From: Cohaesibacter sp.
GTDB lineage: Bacteria; Pseudomonadota; Alphaproteobacteria; Rhizobiales; Cohaesibacteraceae
NCBI GenBank assembly: GCA_025800105.1
Contig: JAOXSG010000063.1
Coordinates: forward strand, 1 to 64,000
Direction of reading: 5' to 3'
DNA: 64,000 nucleotides
The position numbers were made by a program, and so were the translations under genes. Below are positions 1 to 9,442 of the stretch, piece by piece. The number at the start of each line of letters is the position of its first letter. The first letter of the stretch is position 1. A model generated the notes under the pieces. It was not told where the DNA came from. It searched no databases and was given only the letters and a program-made list of their open reading frames with translations.

Positions 1-55
1 TCAGTGCAATGCGAACCGCTTCTTGTCGAAATTCTTCGCTTTTGTATCGTCCCAT
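1..55 (-). CDS. IS3-family transposase OrfA, N-terminal fragment (continues outside window)
   Basis: Translation MGRYKSEEFRQEAVRIAL from ATG at 55..53. Confidence 0.7.
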   Translation of the reverse strand, partial: MGRYKSEEFRQEAVRIAL

Positions 56-118
56 AAAAAATCTCCTTTGTTGCAGTATATGCTTTCAAAGGAGCGGCAC
101 AATTCCGGGACAGGTCCA
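1..118 (-). mobile_element. Terminal part of an IS3-family insertion sequence, cut by the window edge
   Basis: Reverse complement of 1..55 reads ATGGGACGATACAAAAGCGAAGAATTTCGACAAGAAGCGGTTCGCATTGCACTG = MGRYKSEEFRQEAVRIAL, a typical IS3-family OrfA N-terminus. It is preceded by an IS-end-like sequence TGGACCTGTCCCGGAATTGTGCCGCTCC ending at about 118. Confidence 0.75.
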
Positions 119-141
119 TCGAGCCGATAGTAAAGCCTGCC

Positions 142-384
142 TTGACTATCGACTGGGACTATTATGGCACCTTTCTTGAGGGGCTGGATTGCAGTGATGA
201 AGAAAAGCGCGAACTCATTGAAGTGCTCTGGAATATTATGGTGGCCTTTGTTGATCTGAGATTTGGCATTCATCCTGCGCAGTTGGTTGCAAACAAGGCC
301 TGTGAGCTGAATTCTGAAAACAACCCGAATATTGCCGAGGCTGTGGTAAAATATCTGGAATCTTCTACCAACAAGCCTGAATAA
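142..384 (+). CDS. Small hypothetical protein upstream of a serine recombinase; possibly 5'-truncated by the IS
   Basis: 80-aa ORF with TTG start, 24 bp from the IS end, followed after 14 bp by the recombinase gene. Confidence 0.55.
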   Translation: MTIDWDYYGTFLEGLDCSDEEKRELIEVLWNIMVAFVDLRFGIHPAQLVANKACELNSENNPNIAEAVVKYLESSTNKPE

Positions 385-398
385 GAAAGGAGGCCAGC

Positions 399-1910
399 AT
401 GTCATCCAAAGCCGGAAAAGCCCTCATTTATTGCCGCGTCTCCTCTAAAAGTCAGGAACAGGAAGGCCATGGTCTTGAAAGTCAGGAAATCCGTTGCCGC
501 GAACATGCCCGCCTGAAAGGCTATGAAGTTGAAGCTGTCTTTCCTGATACCATTACAGGCGGTGGAGATTTTATGAAACGCCCCGGCATGGTGGCACTTT
601 TGAGCTATCTCGATGCCCAGCCGTTTGAGAATTATGTTGTTATTTTCGATGATTTGAAGCGCTTTGCCCGTGATACCCGTTTCCATCTGGATCTGCGAGA
701 AGCTTTTCGTTCTCGTGGTGCTCGGATTGAATGTCTGAATTTCAAATTTGAAGACACACCGGAAGGTGAGTTCATAGAAACCATCATGGCCGCGCAAGGC
801 GCTCTTGAACGCAAGCAAAATGGACGGCAGGTTGCCCAGAAAATGCGCGCCAGAATGATAAATGGTTACTGGGTCCATAATGCCCCTGTTGGCTATAAAT
901 ACAGAACCGAGAAAGGCCGTGGGAAAGTTCTGGTGGCTGATGAGCCAAATGCCTCAATAATCAAACAGGCTTTTGAAGGCTATGCCAGTGGGCGCTTTGA
1001 AAGTCAGGCAGAAATCAAACGCTTCTTTGAAAGCTTCCCGGACTTTCCGCGCAACAAAAAAGGCATCATCACCCAACAACGTGTCACTGAAATATTGGGA
1101 AATCCCCTTTATACCGGGCATATCTGCTCGGAACGCTATGAGATTGACTGGCTGGATGGTCAGCATGATGCGCTTATTTCTATTCAGACCTTCGACAAGG
1201 TTCAGGCTCGCCGCAATGGAACTGCCAAGGCTCCCATGCGCAAGAATATTGGTGAGGATTTTGCCTTGCGGGGCTTTGTCTGTTGCGCTGATTGCAAAAC
1301 CCCTTTGCGCAGTTCATGGTCAAAGGGGCGCTCAAAATATTACGCCTATTATCTATGTCAGACAAAAAGCTGTAAAAGCTATGGCAAGTCCATTGCGCGT
1401 GACAAGGTTGAGAATGAGGTTGGGGCTATTGTCAAAGATATGAAGCCTCATCCTGCATTACTGGATCTTGCCAAAACTATGTTCCGCCATGCATGGGATC
1501 AACGTCTCGATCAGTTCAGTGACGCGGTTTTATCTGCCAAGCGTCAGATTAAAACCATAGACAAACAGATTGAATCCCTGCTTGCCCGCATAATGGACGC
1601 CAGCAATGCAACCGTTATCAAGACATATGAGGAAAAGATAACCGACCTTGAGCGCGACAAGCTTATTTTGGCTGAACGGGCAGAAAATCGCCTTAAACCA
1701 CAAGGCAGCTTTGAAGAAAAACTAGAACCAGCCCTGCAATTTCTCGCAAACCCTTATAAGCTCTGGGAAACAGGCCAGTTTATCATGCGCCGAATTGTAC
1801 TGAGATTAGCCTTCGAAGAACCCCTTGCATATCACCTGAAACAGGGAGCTAGAACCGCCGAATTATCCTTGCCGTTCAAAGCGTTAAAGGGGCATTCAAT
1901 GACCAAATAA
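399..1910 (+). CDS. Large serine recombinase (resolvase + recombinase + zinc-ribbon domains)
   Basis: N-terminus ALIYCRVSSKSQEQEGHGLESQ; CxxC...C zinc ribbon (CCADCKTPLRSSWSKGRSKYYAYYLCQTKSC); C-terminal coiled coil. Confidence 0.9.
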   Translation: MSSKAGKALIYCRVSSKSQEQEGHGLESQEIRCREHARLKGYEVEAVFPDTITGGGDFMKRPGMVALLSYLDAQPFENYVVIFDDLKRFARDTRFHLDLREAFRSRGARIECLNFKFEDTPEGEFIETIMAAQGALERKQNGRQVAQKMRARMINGYWVHNAPVGYKYRTEKGRGKVLVADEPNASIIKQAFEGYASGRFESQAEIKRFFESFPDFPRNKKGIITQQRVTEILGNPLYTGHICSERYEIDWLDGQHDALISIQTFDKVQARRNGTAKAPMRKNIGEDFALRGFVCCADCKTPLRSSWSKGRSKYYAYYLCQTKSCKSYGKSIARDKVENEVGAIVKDMKPHPALLDLAKTMFRHAWDQRLDQFSDAVLSAKRQIKTIDKQIESLLARIMDASNATVIKTYEEKITDLERDKLILAERAENRLKPQGSFEEKLEPALQFLANPYKLWETGQFIMRRIVLRLAFEEPLAYHLKQGARTAELSLPFKALKGHSMTK

Positions 1911-1915
1911 AGAGA

Positions 1916-1932
1916 TGGTGCCAGGAGAGGAC
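1916..1932. other. Putative attachment-site core (distal end of tRNA-Leu island)
   Basis: TGGTGCCAGGAGAGGAC matches the tRNA-Leu 3' end TGGTGCCCAGGAGAGGAC (18020..18037), same orientation, one-base deletion. Confidence 0.65.
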
Positions 1933-2107
1933 ACAAAAATACCTTTTATGCAATTGAATTACATAAGTTAATTTTTTTAATACTATGAAAGAACCCACAA
2001 ATCAACCCACATAGTCGAAAACATAAACGCAACTCTCTTAGGCGAGTTCGAGATATGGTGAATTTGCGGATTACTCAAATGTCGAGGGACGCCTCTCTGG
2101 AAAACGA

Positions 2108-5100
2108 CTAGGCTAGAAAGTGTCCTTTTTGCCAATTGTCTAAATACTCGATCAAATCATACCCAATGAACTCCGACCTCAAGGCATCCAGCAACTTGTA
2201 CCGCGATTTTCGTTGGCGGATAACAAGACTTCTCAAGATCTCACTTGTAACTGCCTGCCGAACAGGAAACAATGAATGACTGCTCCAGAGTGCATGAATC
2301 GTGAATAGAGCGACCTTTAGATGGGCATCCAAATTTGCTCCTGGTTGCCCAATCAAACTACAAAGCATCACTAGCTGATCTCGAGTAATCTCTCGGTCTT
2401 TGTACATTTTCGCACCGACCAATAACCTATGACTATTTGTGCTGAGAGTCGTTTCCCCGAGTTCGAGCAGTTCAATGGTAGCTGACACAACCATTTCGCT
2501 TGAGATTTTTCCCTTGTCTTCAAGATAAAACAGCAGTGATTGCACCCAACAAGAGTTTACCCCAAAGAACTCCCGCCCCCAAAATCTGAGAAAGAAATCT
2601 TCTGATAAGAAAACTCGCCCACTTCCACTGCATGCAAATAAGTCGTCGAGAAAGTATCCACCTTCATCATTGCGAAAACGCAATAGAGCTTCATCGGGAT
2701 CAGCCTTTGCAACAGCAGGAACAATTTCACAGCTATCGGTCAACCAACGCAACTCCGAACGCGCCGTTTCTATCTTTTGTGTGATTATGTCGTCGGAGAT
2801 CTCATGCAAACGAATCTTCTCATTTTGATAGCTCATACTCTTCGCTGTTCGGACACCATTTTCATCATAGCTTCCCATAGTTTCACATTGTTGAAGCCGA
2901 GATGAAAACACATCAATGGTGTGTTGCGTAATCGCAATTTTTCCAAAGTGCTCTTCGACTGCTTCAACTAGACCCAGCCGAAATAGCAGATAGATAACAA
3001 CAGAATCTGCAAGTATTCCTTGTTTTTGCGCTCGATCCAGAGAAAGTGTCGCCGCTTTTTGTTCAATCGAAGTACAGGAAGCTGTCTTTATCGATACACC
3101 GCATTCTTGTTTGAGGCCCAGAAATGAATCGATCGGACCTAAACCTAAATGATAACCAAGAACTTGTAACGGATAGGAGCCTTCCTCATAAGCTTTGGAT
3201 TTCTGCAGGCTATACTGCGATCGTTCGCGAAGCTTGGTAATTAAGTCGTCTAAACCGTCTTCTTTTGTTGGATCACATCGGACAGAGTTGAATGCGGAAA
3301 CATCAGGATACTTTTCTTCAAATCTTTCTAAAACAAAATGAAATGCTTCCAAAGCTTTATGCTTTAAGCTTACTATCGTTGCTTGCAACTCAACTTCGCC
3401 AACAGGCCAAGCAAATTTATCACCCTTCTCAAGCCCTTTAACAGCCAACGCAATTGGATGATCAAGATTGATATTTTCGTGTCTTAGGGGAGTCAGTTCA
3501 GCATCTGTTTCCAATATGTACTTGCGGCGATCACCATTTGATAGCTCGATTTCGACAGCAGTATCTTCGCAAACGTTTGAGAGCCATAAATCATCTGACT
3601 TATCCGGTGCCGCACCAAACGCTAAAACGCTGACATTCAAAGCCATCCAAGACTGATGTTCATTTTGATTAAGACAAAACAAATGGTACGCGAATGCTCT
3701 TGATCTATTTACTTCACCACAAAAAACTAAGAGCTTTGTATACTCAAGTTTTTCTGACAATGAGCCGGACATTTTTGAGTCATCTAGAGACTTAACGATG
3801 TTTTGGACCCTAGCCTTTTTGTTCACTCGAAGAAGCGAGTTCACGAAATACTGGAGAGAAGCGATAGAATGTGGATTCGCTTCGAATATCCTTCGGGTTA
3901 AAGGGACTGCTTTTGCAATATCATTGATTAAATGTGCAACGTTAGCACCAAACCGCCAACCAAATGGTGAGTTAGAAAGTCCTTCTGAAAAACTGTCACG
4001 AACTGCAACTGCCTGCGCGCCCATTCCACCTTCTAGACACGCATCGCAGAGTACTGACAGTGCCGAACTCTCACGTTCGTAGCTAACCTTGTCCTTCAGC
4101 AAGTTCACGCAATCTCGGTAAAGCCCTCTCGCGTTCAACTCTTCCGCAGCTTGAACAATTTGGACAAAGCTCCAAGTTTCCACATTTGCAACCGAAGCCA
4201 ACAGCTCGCGATTTGATTCTTTCGAAGAAGTTTCTGTACCAAAACTATTTTCCGACACTACCGGCGGCTCAAACGCGTTCTCAAACGAAGATTTGACTAA
4301 TACCAGCTCTGGTTCTTCGGCAAATTCGGCTGCAATATCTTCGATTGCTTCTTCACATGCGTTCCTGTTTCGACAGTGTATTGCAACTCTTGCCTTTGTT
4401 TCCAAAGCCCTCAATCTAGTGGCTCTATCTAATTCTAAATCGAAGACTTTTTGCAACCGATCCAAAGCTTCCAAAGGTTTACCTAATCTAGTTTCAATCT
4501 CAGATGCCAATATTTGAAGTTCTGCATGATTTGCTAATGGAGCCAAGAGCTCCAAAGCTGAATTCTCATCATTTCTCAATAAGAAAAGAACGGCACGAAT
4601 ATGAACGAGTTTATCTTTGAGATCTGGATGACTAAATATTACAGATTCAATTATCTTAGACGCGTCTGTTACAGAACCAATAAGCCGATAAGCAACGGCG
4701 GCATTGTTGGCCTGACTTGGTAATAGGAGCTTGTTTACTGGGTTAGCCTTGAGTGATGTTTCAAGTTCTGATTTTAGAATAGATGCACACTTTTTGAGAT
4801 CCGCCATAAAGCTGTGCGGCATTTTAGCCCCAAGAAGAAATGCTTCATTTTCACGCGCCTCCCCCAACGCGTGCAGAGCCCATAGAGAATCAAGATGCTT
4901 GTTCTCCGGGTCAACTATCTTGGCTTCGTTAATAATCGACTTGAAATCTTGAGGATTTTGCTCTGTTAGATACAGTGTGCGAGCATATACAACGTCAGAA
5001 GACGTATTTTGGAGCAATGCAAAGTCTTCAGCAGGAATTTCCTTGTCGAGCCTTCTCGCCGCATTTAGCGCAGTTGCAGCGCAAATGTCAGTATGATCAC

Positions 5101-5653
5101 CATCTTCTCTAAGCAATCCGATAGCGCATTCATAAGCTTTCTCGAAGTTCTCTTCTAACAAATCTGCAAACGCGAGGCCCGCGACAGCTCTTGTATGATT
5201 AGGTTCAAAACCATGAGCGACTCGAAGAGAAGCAATGGCCTGCTCGTGCTCCCCCATGTTCGCTTGAATTATTCCAATACTATATTCTAATCTAAATGCT
5301 AAATAACCACTTCGAAACTTTTCTTGCTCTTTCAGTTTATTGAGCAACTTAATTGCTAATAAACTATCCCCTTCATTTGCGATTTCTCTATAGGAGACAA
5401 TCGTTTTTATTTCTTCGGTTTCTTCGGTCGAAAGGCTTTCTTCATTGAAGGCAAAGTTGGCTTCAGATCCGCTGCTAACTTCTAGCTCTTCAATATCTCG
5501 GAGCTTTTGATTTTCGACTGTACCAGTGTTTCCAACATAGATGTTTATGGTTTGCTCAACAGAGTTATCGTGCCCGTTGATATTGAGATTCTGATTACTC
5601 TTGATGGAGCTTTTGTCTTGGCGTGAAAACAGGCCGAATATATCAAACTTCAT
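2108..5653 (-). CDS. TPR-rich protein with GreA/B C-terminal-like segment and PIN-like nuclease domain (PIN-TPR-GreABC-type architecture)
   Basis: 1181 aa; TPR-like helices throughout; LDHPIALAVKGLEKGDKFAWPVGEVELQATIVSLKHK resembles GreAB-C; GILADSVVIYLLFRLGLVEAVEEHFGKIAITQHTIDVF ... FLDDLFACSGSGRVFLSEDFFLRFW resembles a PIN fold. Confidence 0.6.
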   Translation of the reverse strand: MKFDIFGLFSRQDKSSIKSNQNLNINGHDNSVEQTINIYVGNTGTVENQKLRDIEELEVSSGSEANFAFNEESLSTEETEEIKTIVSYREIANEGDSLLAIKLLNKLKEQEKFRSGYLAFRLEYSIGIIQANMGEHEQAIASLRVAHGFEPNHTRAVAGLAFADLLEENFEKAYECAIGLLREDGDHTDICAATALNAARRLDKEIPAEDFALLQNTSSDVVYARTLYLTEQNPQDFKSIINEAKIVDPENKHLDSLWALHALGEARENEAFLLGAKMPHSFMADLKKCASILKSELETSLKANPVNKLLLPSQANNAAVAYRLIGSVTDASKIIESVIFSHPDLKDKLVHIRAVLFLLRNDENSALELLAPLANHAELQILASEIETRLGKPLEALDRLQKVFDLELDRATRLRALETKARVAIHCRNRNACEEAIEDIAAEFAEEPELVLVKSSFENAFEPPVVSENSFGTETSSKESNRELLASVANVETWSFVQIVQAAEELNARGLYRDCVNLLKDKVSYERESSALSVLCDACLEGGMGAQAVAVRDSFSEGLSNSPFGWRFGANVAHLINDIAKAVPLTRRIFEANPHSIASLQYFVNSLLRVNKKARVQNIVKSLDDSKMSGSLSEKLEYTKLLVFCGEVNRSRAFAYHLFCLNQNEHQSWMALNVSVLAFGAAPDKSDDLWLSNVCEDTAVEIELSNGDRRKYILETDAELTPLRHENINLDHPIALAVKGLEKGDKFAWPVGEVELQATIVSLKHKALEAFHFVLERFEEKYPDVSAFNSVRCDPTKEDGLDDLITKLRERSQYSLQKSKAYEEGSYPLQVLGYHLGLGPIDSFLGLKQECGVSIKTASCTSIEQKAATLSLDRAQKQGILADSVVIYLLFRLGLVEAVEEHFGKIAITQHTIDVFSSRLQQCETMGSYDENGVRTAKSMSYQNEKIRLHEISDDIITQKIETARSELRWLTDSCEIVPAVAKADPDEALLRFRNDEGGYFLDDLFACSGSGRVFLSEDFFLRFWGREFFGVNSCWVQSLLFYLEDKGKISSEMVVSATIELLELGETTLSTNSHRLLVGAKMYKDREITRDQLVMLCSLIGQPGANLDAHLKVALFTIHALWSSHSLFPVRQAVTSEILRSLVIRQRKSRYKLLDALRSEFIGYDLIEYLDNWQKGHFLA

Positions 5654-5844
5654 TACTTTCCTGTTTTTGGTTTGGAAGTCACATTGGAAACTTGGGATAC
5701 AGAGTTCTTGTCTCCGCTTACTTTCGAGTTTTGCCTGACATTCGAACTAAGAGTTTGCCTTATAGCCCAACCAACCAAAATCATGACAACTGGCGTTGTT
5801 ATTCCTGCTATCCAATAATACTGCTCCAAAGACATCAGCTCCAC
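5653..5844 (-). CDS. Small single-pass membrane protein, operon partner of the TPR/PIN-like protein
   Basis: 63 aa, one TM segment (YYWIAGITTPVVMILVGWAI); the ORF overlaps the start of the downstream gene by one base; C-terminal QNSKVSGDKNSVSQVSN resembles QNLNINGHDNSVEQTIN in the partner N-terminus. Confidence 0.6.
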   Translation of the reverse strand: MELMSLEQYYWIAGITTPVVMILVGWAIRQTLSSNVRQNSKVSGDKNSVSQVSNVTSKPKTGK

Positions 5845-6036
5845 CTGCTTTTCACTCCATGCATTCTGGATACCCCTTCAGCCAGTTTCCACCAAACTTC
5901 TAGACAGTTGTTCTCAGAATCGTAATTGCAACTTTACTATTCATCGCCACAACTATCCATATGGAAATGAATGAAAAACACGTTTTAGCCCACACCGGGA
6001 ATTTCCGAGGGTTAAAAACTCAATTGCACAAATCCA

Positions 6037-6582
6037 CTATGCTTCCGACAAAATGCGATAAACCTGCATTCTGGAGCAGCCGAGGGCTGTGGCAATAGCA
6101 CTTGGTCCCACCCCCTCAAGTCTCATACGCATCACTTTTCCTCGGTCAATGCGTTGCTGCCCACCTTTGTACTTGCCTTGCTGCTTGGCTCGTTCGATGC
6201 CTTCACGCTGCCGTTCCCGAATGAACCGGCGCTCCATTTGAGCCACCATGCCTAGGACCGTCATTACGATCTGCCCCATGTCGCCCTTTGTGGAAACGTA
6301 GGGGTCGAGTACAGTCACAAATGCACCCTTCTGCTCGCAGTCATGAATGATGTTCAGGACATCACGAGTATCTCGGCCAAGCCGATCAAGCCGGGTCACT
6401 ATCAGCTCGTCTTCTGGACGTAAGAATTCAAGGATGGTGGCCAGCTCTTCACGATTGGCACGACTGCCACCGGATACCTTTTCTGATCGGATCAGGCCGC
6501 AACCTTCAGCCTCGAGCCGGTTTTGTTGAATTTCCAGATCTTGCTCATGCGTACTGACGCGAGCGTAGCCGATTTTTGCCAT
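6037..6582 (-). CDS. Small serine resolvase/invertase
   Basis: MAKIGYARVSTHEQDLEIQ, LIVTRLDRLGRDTRD, GMVAQMERRFIRERQREGIERAK, C-terminal HTH. Confidence 0.92.
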   Translation of the reverse strand: MAKIGYARVSTHEQDLEIQQNRLEAEGCGLIRSEKVSGGSRANREELATILEFLRPEDELIVTRLDRLGRDTRDVLNIIHDCEQKGAFVTVLDPYVSTKGDMGQIVMTVLGMVAQMERRFIRERQREGIERAKQQGKYKGGQQRIDRGKVMRMRLEGVGPSAIATALGCSRMQVYRILSEA

Positions 6583-6631
6583 GTGTCACCTCAGGGTTTA
6601 GGCCCAAGGCTACCAAGTCACAAATAGTCGA

Positions 6632-6701
6632 TGTCAACCCTGATGTGACGCTCCGAGGCGTAACATTGAGCTGTCACGGCAGGGTATACTTGAAAGTGAC
6701 A
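6632..6701. promoter_or_regulatory. Candidate res (resolution) site upstream of the resolvase
   Basis: TGTCACGGCAGGGTATACTTGAAAGTGACA (6672..6701) has TGTCAC/GTGACA ends and a central AT dinucleotide; additional TGTCA/TGTGAC half-sites at 6632..6649. Confidence 0.5.
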
Positions 6702-6826
6702 TTAGAAATAGATCAACCTGAAATATTTCTCAGGCTGTAAAAGTGGGGCTCTCTGCTTTCGCAAAACTTAATCAAGAATTACGCGTAGAAAAGCATCTTA
6801 AAAGCCATGTTGAAAGACATCATATT

Positions 6827-8002
6827 TCAAAACCCATCTTTCGTAATTGTGATTGCCTCAAAATGAATAAAACAATTATCTGTTAGATTTCCGTAAAACG
6901 AATTGCCCTCAGGCAATTTCCCATGGACGACCAAGCTATCATCCTTCTGGATGCTGGCTATATCCGCTTCTCTAGTATTAATATCAACGTATATATTTTC
7001 AGCCCAAGAGCCAGACTTGCCGAAGAACTCACCCGAAATCTCGCCATTTGTTAAGGATTTGCTTTTTGCCGTAAATGTTAAACATACAGGGAACCCATTG
7101 ATCGCATTATAATCTTCGTAGGTTTCAATTAGCCCTATCCCTGCTTTACAGATTTCAGTCAGTATGTCGTTGTCAATGCACTTTGCTTCGTTTCCTATTA
7201 TTTGCATTACAGGAGCTATTGATTTGAAGCGTTCTTCATTTCTGGTTTTTGCAACATTGTTTTCAGGTTCACTATTTTTGCCCATAGAAATAAATGGGCT
7301 TTCCGTTTCATTGTCTTTAGTTGTGTTTTTGCCGTTTTTCCAAACGGAATTAATTAGTAAATCATCAATTGTCTTTGAATGATGTCGAATATCGGCACCA
7401 ATCCCCTTCTTGATCGCTGCATCCAGCTTTTCACCAAGTCTAGCCACCTCTTTAAGGCGTTCCTGATAACCAAATGAAAACTCTCTGAGATCAATATCTT
7501 CCCTGCTCAATGTGTTATGAGGGCTTGTCGCGACAGAATAAAGGAATGAAGCGCTTTCACTATAATCAAGCACGGTATGGCCACAATGATAAGCAATATG
7601 CCCCTCTTCATCTGTTGCTTCCATTAAAATAGCAAAATTAGGCTCTTGGTCAGCATATGCCCTCCATAGCTCCCATGTATTGGCGAAACCTGTAAGCTTC
7701 TCCATCATACTAGCCGCCTGTTTCTCAATTGACGCCTTCCGTTCTCCCCGAACAAATGTCGCCCTTGGAACAACTATATCTTCTTCTAAACCAACATCCG
7801 AATAACAAGGGTTTGGATGCTCAAATAGTTGGCTCTTTAGTATCATGTACCGCATTGCATGATAAAGATGATCAGGGTGGACCCCTTGCAAACCAATATC
7901 CCGCTTGGGCCAATCTGGAATTGGTGACGTAACGGATGGCGTTAAAAGTGCAATGCTTGTTGCAATATAGATAACAAGATAAGAAATACTCTTCAAAAAC
8001 AT
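6827..8002 (-). CDS. Hypothetical exported protein, possible C-terminal OB-fold (tRNA_anti-like) domain
   Basis: 391 aa; N-terminal hydrophobic signal-like segment; C-terminal NGEISGEFFGKSGSW...DSLVVHGKLPEG...CFIHFEAITI. Confidence 0.6.
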   Translation of the reverse strand: MFLKSISYLVIYIATSIALLTPSVTSPIPDWPKRDIGLQGVHPDHLYHAMRYMILKSQLFEHPNPCYSDVGLEEDIVVPRATFVRGERKASIEKQAASMMEKLTGFANTWELWRAYADQEPNFAILMEATDEEGHIAYHCGHTVLDYSESASFLYSVATSPHNTLSREDIDLREFSFGYQERLKEVARLGEKLDAAIKKGIGADIRHHSKTIDDLLINSVWKNGKNTTKDNETESPFISMGKNSEPENNVAKTRNEERFKSIAPVMQIIGNEAKCIDNDILTEICKAGIGLIETYEDYNAINGFPVCLTFTAKSKSLTNGEISGEFFGKSGSWAENIYVDINTREADIASIQKDDSLVVHGKLPEGNSFYGNLTDNCFIHFEAITITKDGF

Positions 8003-8251
8003 TTTAGTTCCATTTTAACGGTGGAGAGGCAGCCCTACTCTCCTTTGCTTGATAAAAAGACATCCCATGAGTGCATCTGCAATACCCAAATCTATCAGAC
8101 AGATCGGTTCTGTTTGATCCTAAGTTCTATGCCGAACAGTTTGTCTTGATCAATGCCCGACGGACTATTCCCATGCCTCCTAAACCGAGCCGATAAACCC
8201 GTTGAACAAATGATTATTCAACCGCAAAATCGCCATCAGCGCACCGGTCTT

Positions 8252-9355
8252 CTAGTTTCTGATATTGTTTTGACAGTTCAAGCTGGCATAGTTTTTTCTA
8301 AGCTTCTTTAATGCTACATAAGGATTTACATAGTTTCGGCCATTAAATATCGGAACGCCGTGTTCAGCGTTATCAATCTGATCAGCAAATTCTCGGCACT
8401 GATGGCCAATAACTTGTCCTACGGACCTTATTGTGCCAGCTTGAGTTTCAAATCTAGCCATCACGAGGAATATTGAAGCTGGCATCAACGGATTATCACG
8501 ATTCCATGCCTCAACATCTACGCCATATTGGCTTAATGCTTCTATAGTTTGGCCGTTTTCATGTTCACGTTGCTGTTGTTGGGCTTTCTTAGTCATGGCA
8601 TCAATGCGATTGTGGTAGCCTTCTCTGCAGGCAAATATGTCATCACTATTGCTATGTTGTGCATAGCAATGCTCAGCAATCTTTCTAAGGTCACTGTGGG
8701 GAATACCGTTTTCGTAATAAATAAAACCCTCAAGCTGAGTTTCTTGAGACTGCTCGCGACTTTTTTGCTGCCCAAATCGATCAGATTTTTTTTGCGCGAG
8801 CTTTTGGGTCTTCAAAAATTTTGATAACGCTTGAAGTTTGTCATTGAAGCCTTGCTGCATAACTGCTTGATTTTGGGATAGGTCCGCAAAGTACAAAGTG
8901 TCTTTGCCGCTACTGTGAACTTCATTGAGGAACCAGACCGAATAAGTCAGCGATTTGGCAAATTCAAAGCAACTAAGTGCTTCATTCTCCATTTCAAGCA
9001 TCAGTTTATCCAGTAGGGGATGTTCTGAACGATTGCTCTGCAAAAGCTCTCGATATTCATTCACATATTCGATCTCCAATGATTTGAAGAATTTGTTTTG
9101 TTGTTTCTGGGCAATATCCATCTGTTGTTGAGTTGCTCCAATCAACTCTCCCCAACTCATTGGTTGGCTGCCGAGCGCTTCGCTGCATGAACCTGCGAAC
9201 GCTTTGATTGCTTTATGCCCATCCAACATCAGGTAAGCATATTGAAGCACTGCCCTTTCATGGGCCTTTGTAAATTCGATATTCGATATTTCTTTTGAAG
9301 TTGCAAAGCTCGTTATTGCAAAGAGCAGAGCAGCTGCCAGTTTCCATATGTTCAT
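8252..9355 (-). CDS. Hypothetical exported protein
   Basis: ORF 8252..9430; internal ATG at 9355 gives MNIWKLAAALLFAITSFATSK signal-like N-terminus. Confidence 0.55.
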   Translation of the reverse strand: MNIWKLAAALLFAITSFATSKEISNIEFTKAHERAVLQYAYLMLDGHKAIKAFAGSCSEALGSQPMSWGELIGATQQQMDIAQKQQNKFFKSLEIEYVNEYRELLQSNRSEHPLLDKLMLEMENEALSCFEFAKSLTYSVWFLNEVHSSGKDTLYFADLSQNQAVMQQGFNDKLQALSKFLKTQKLAQKKSDRFGQQKSREQSQETQLEGFIYYENGIPHSDLRKIAEHCYAQHSNSDDIFACREGYHNRIDAMTKKAQQQQREHENGQTIEALSQYGVDVEAWNRDNPLMPASIFLVMARFETQAGTIRSVGQVIGHQCREFADQIDNAEHGVPIFNGRNYVNPYVALKKLRKNYASLNCQNNIRN

Positions 9356-9442
9356 TTGTGAGCTCGTTTGGTCAGGAACTTTGTCTGCAAGATGGCAGAA
9401 GCAGTTTCTTATAAAGTAGCCTTCAGTCACGGAGCTTGTGAC

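Noticed and set aside
1-405. 134-aa minus-strand ORF at the window start
   Set aside because: Antisense to the small ORF and different frame from the real IS3 OrfA start; no recognisable domain.
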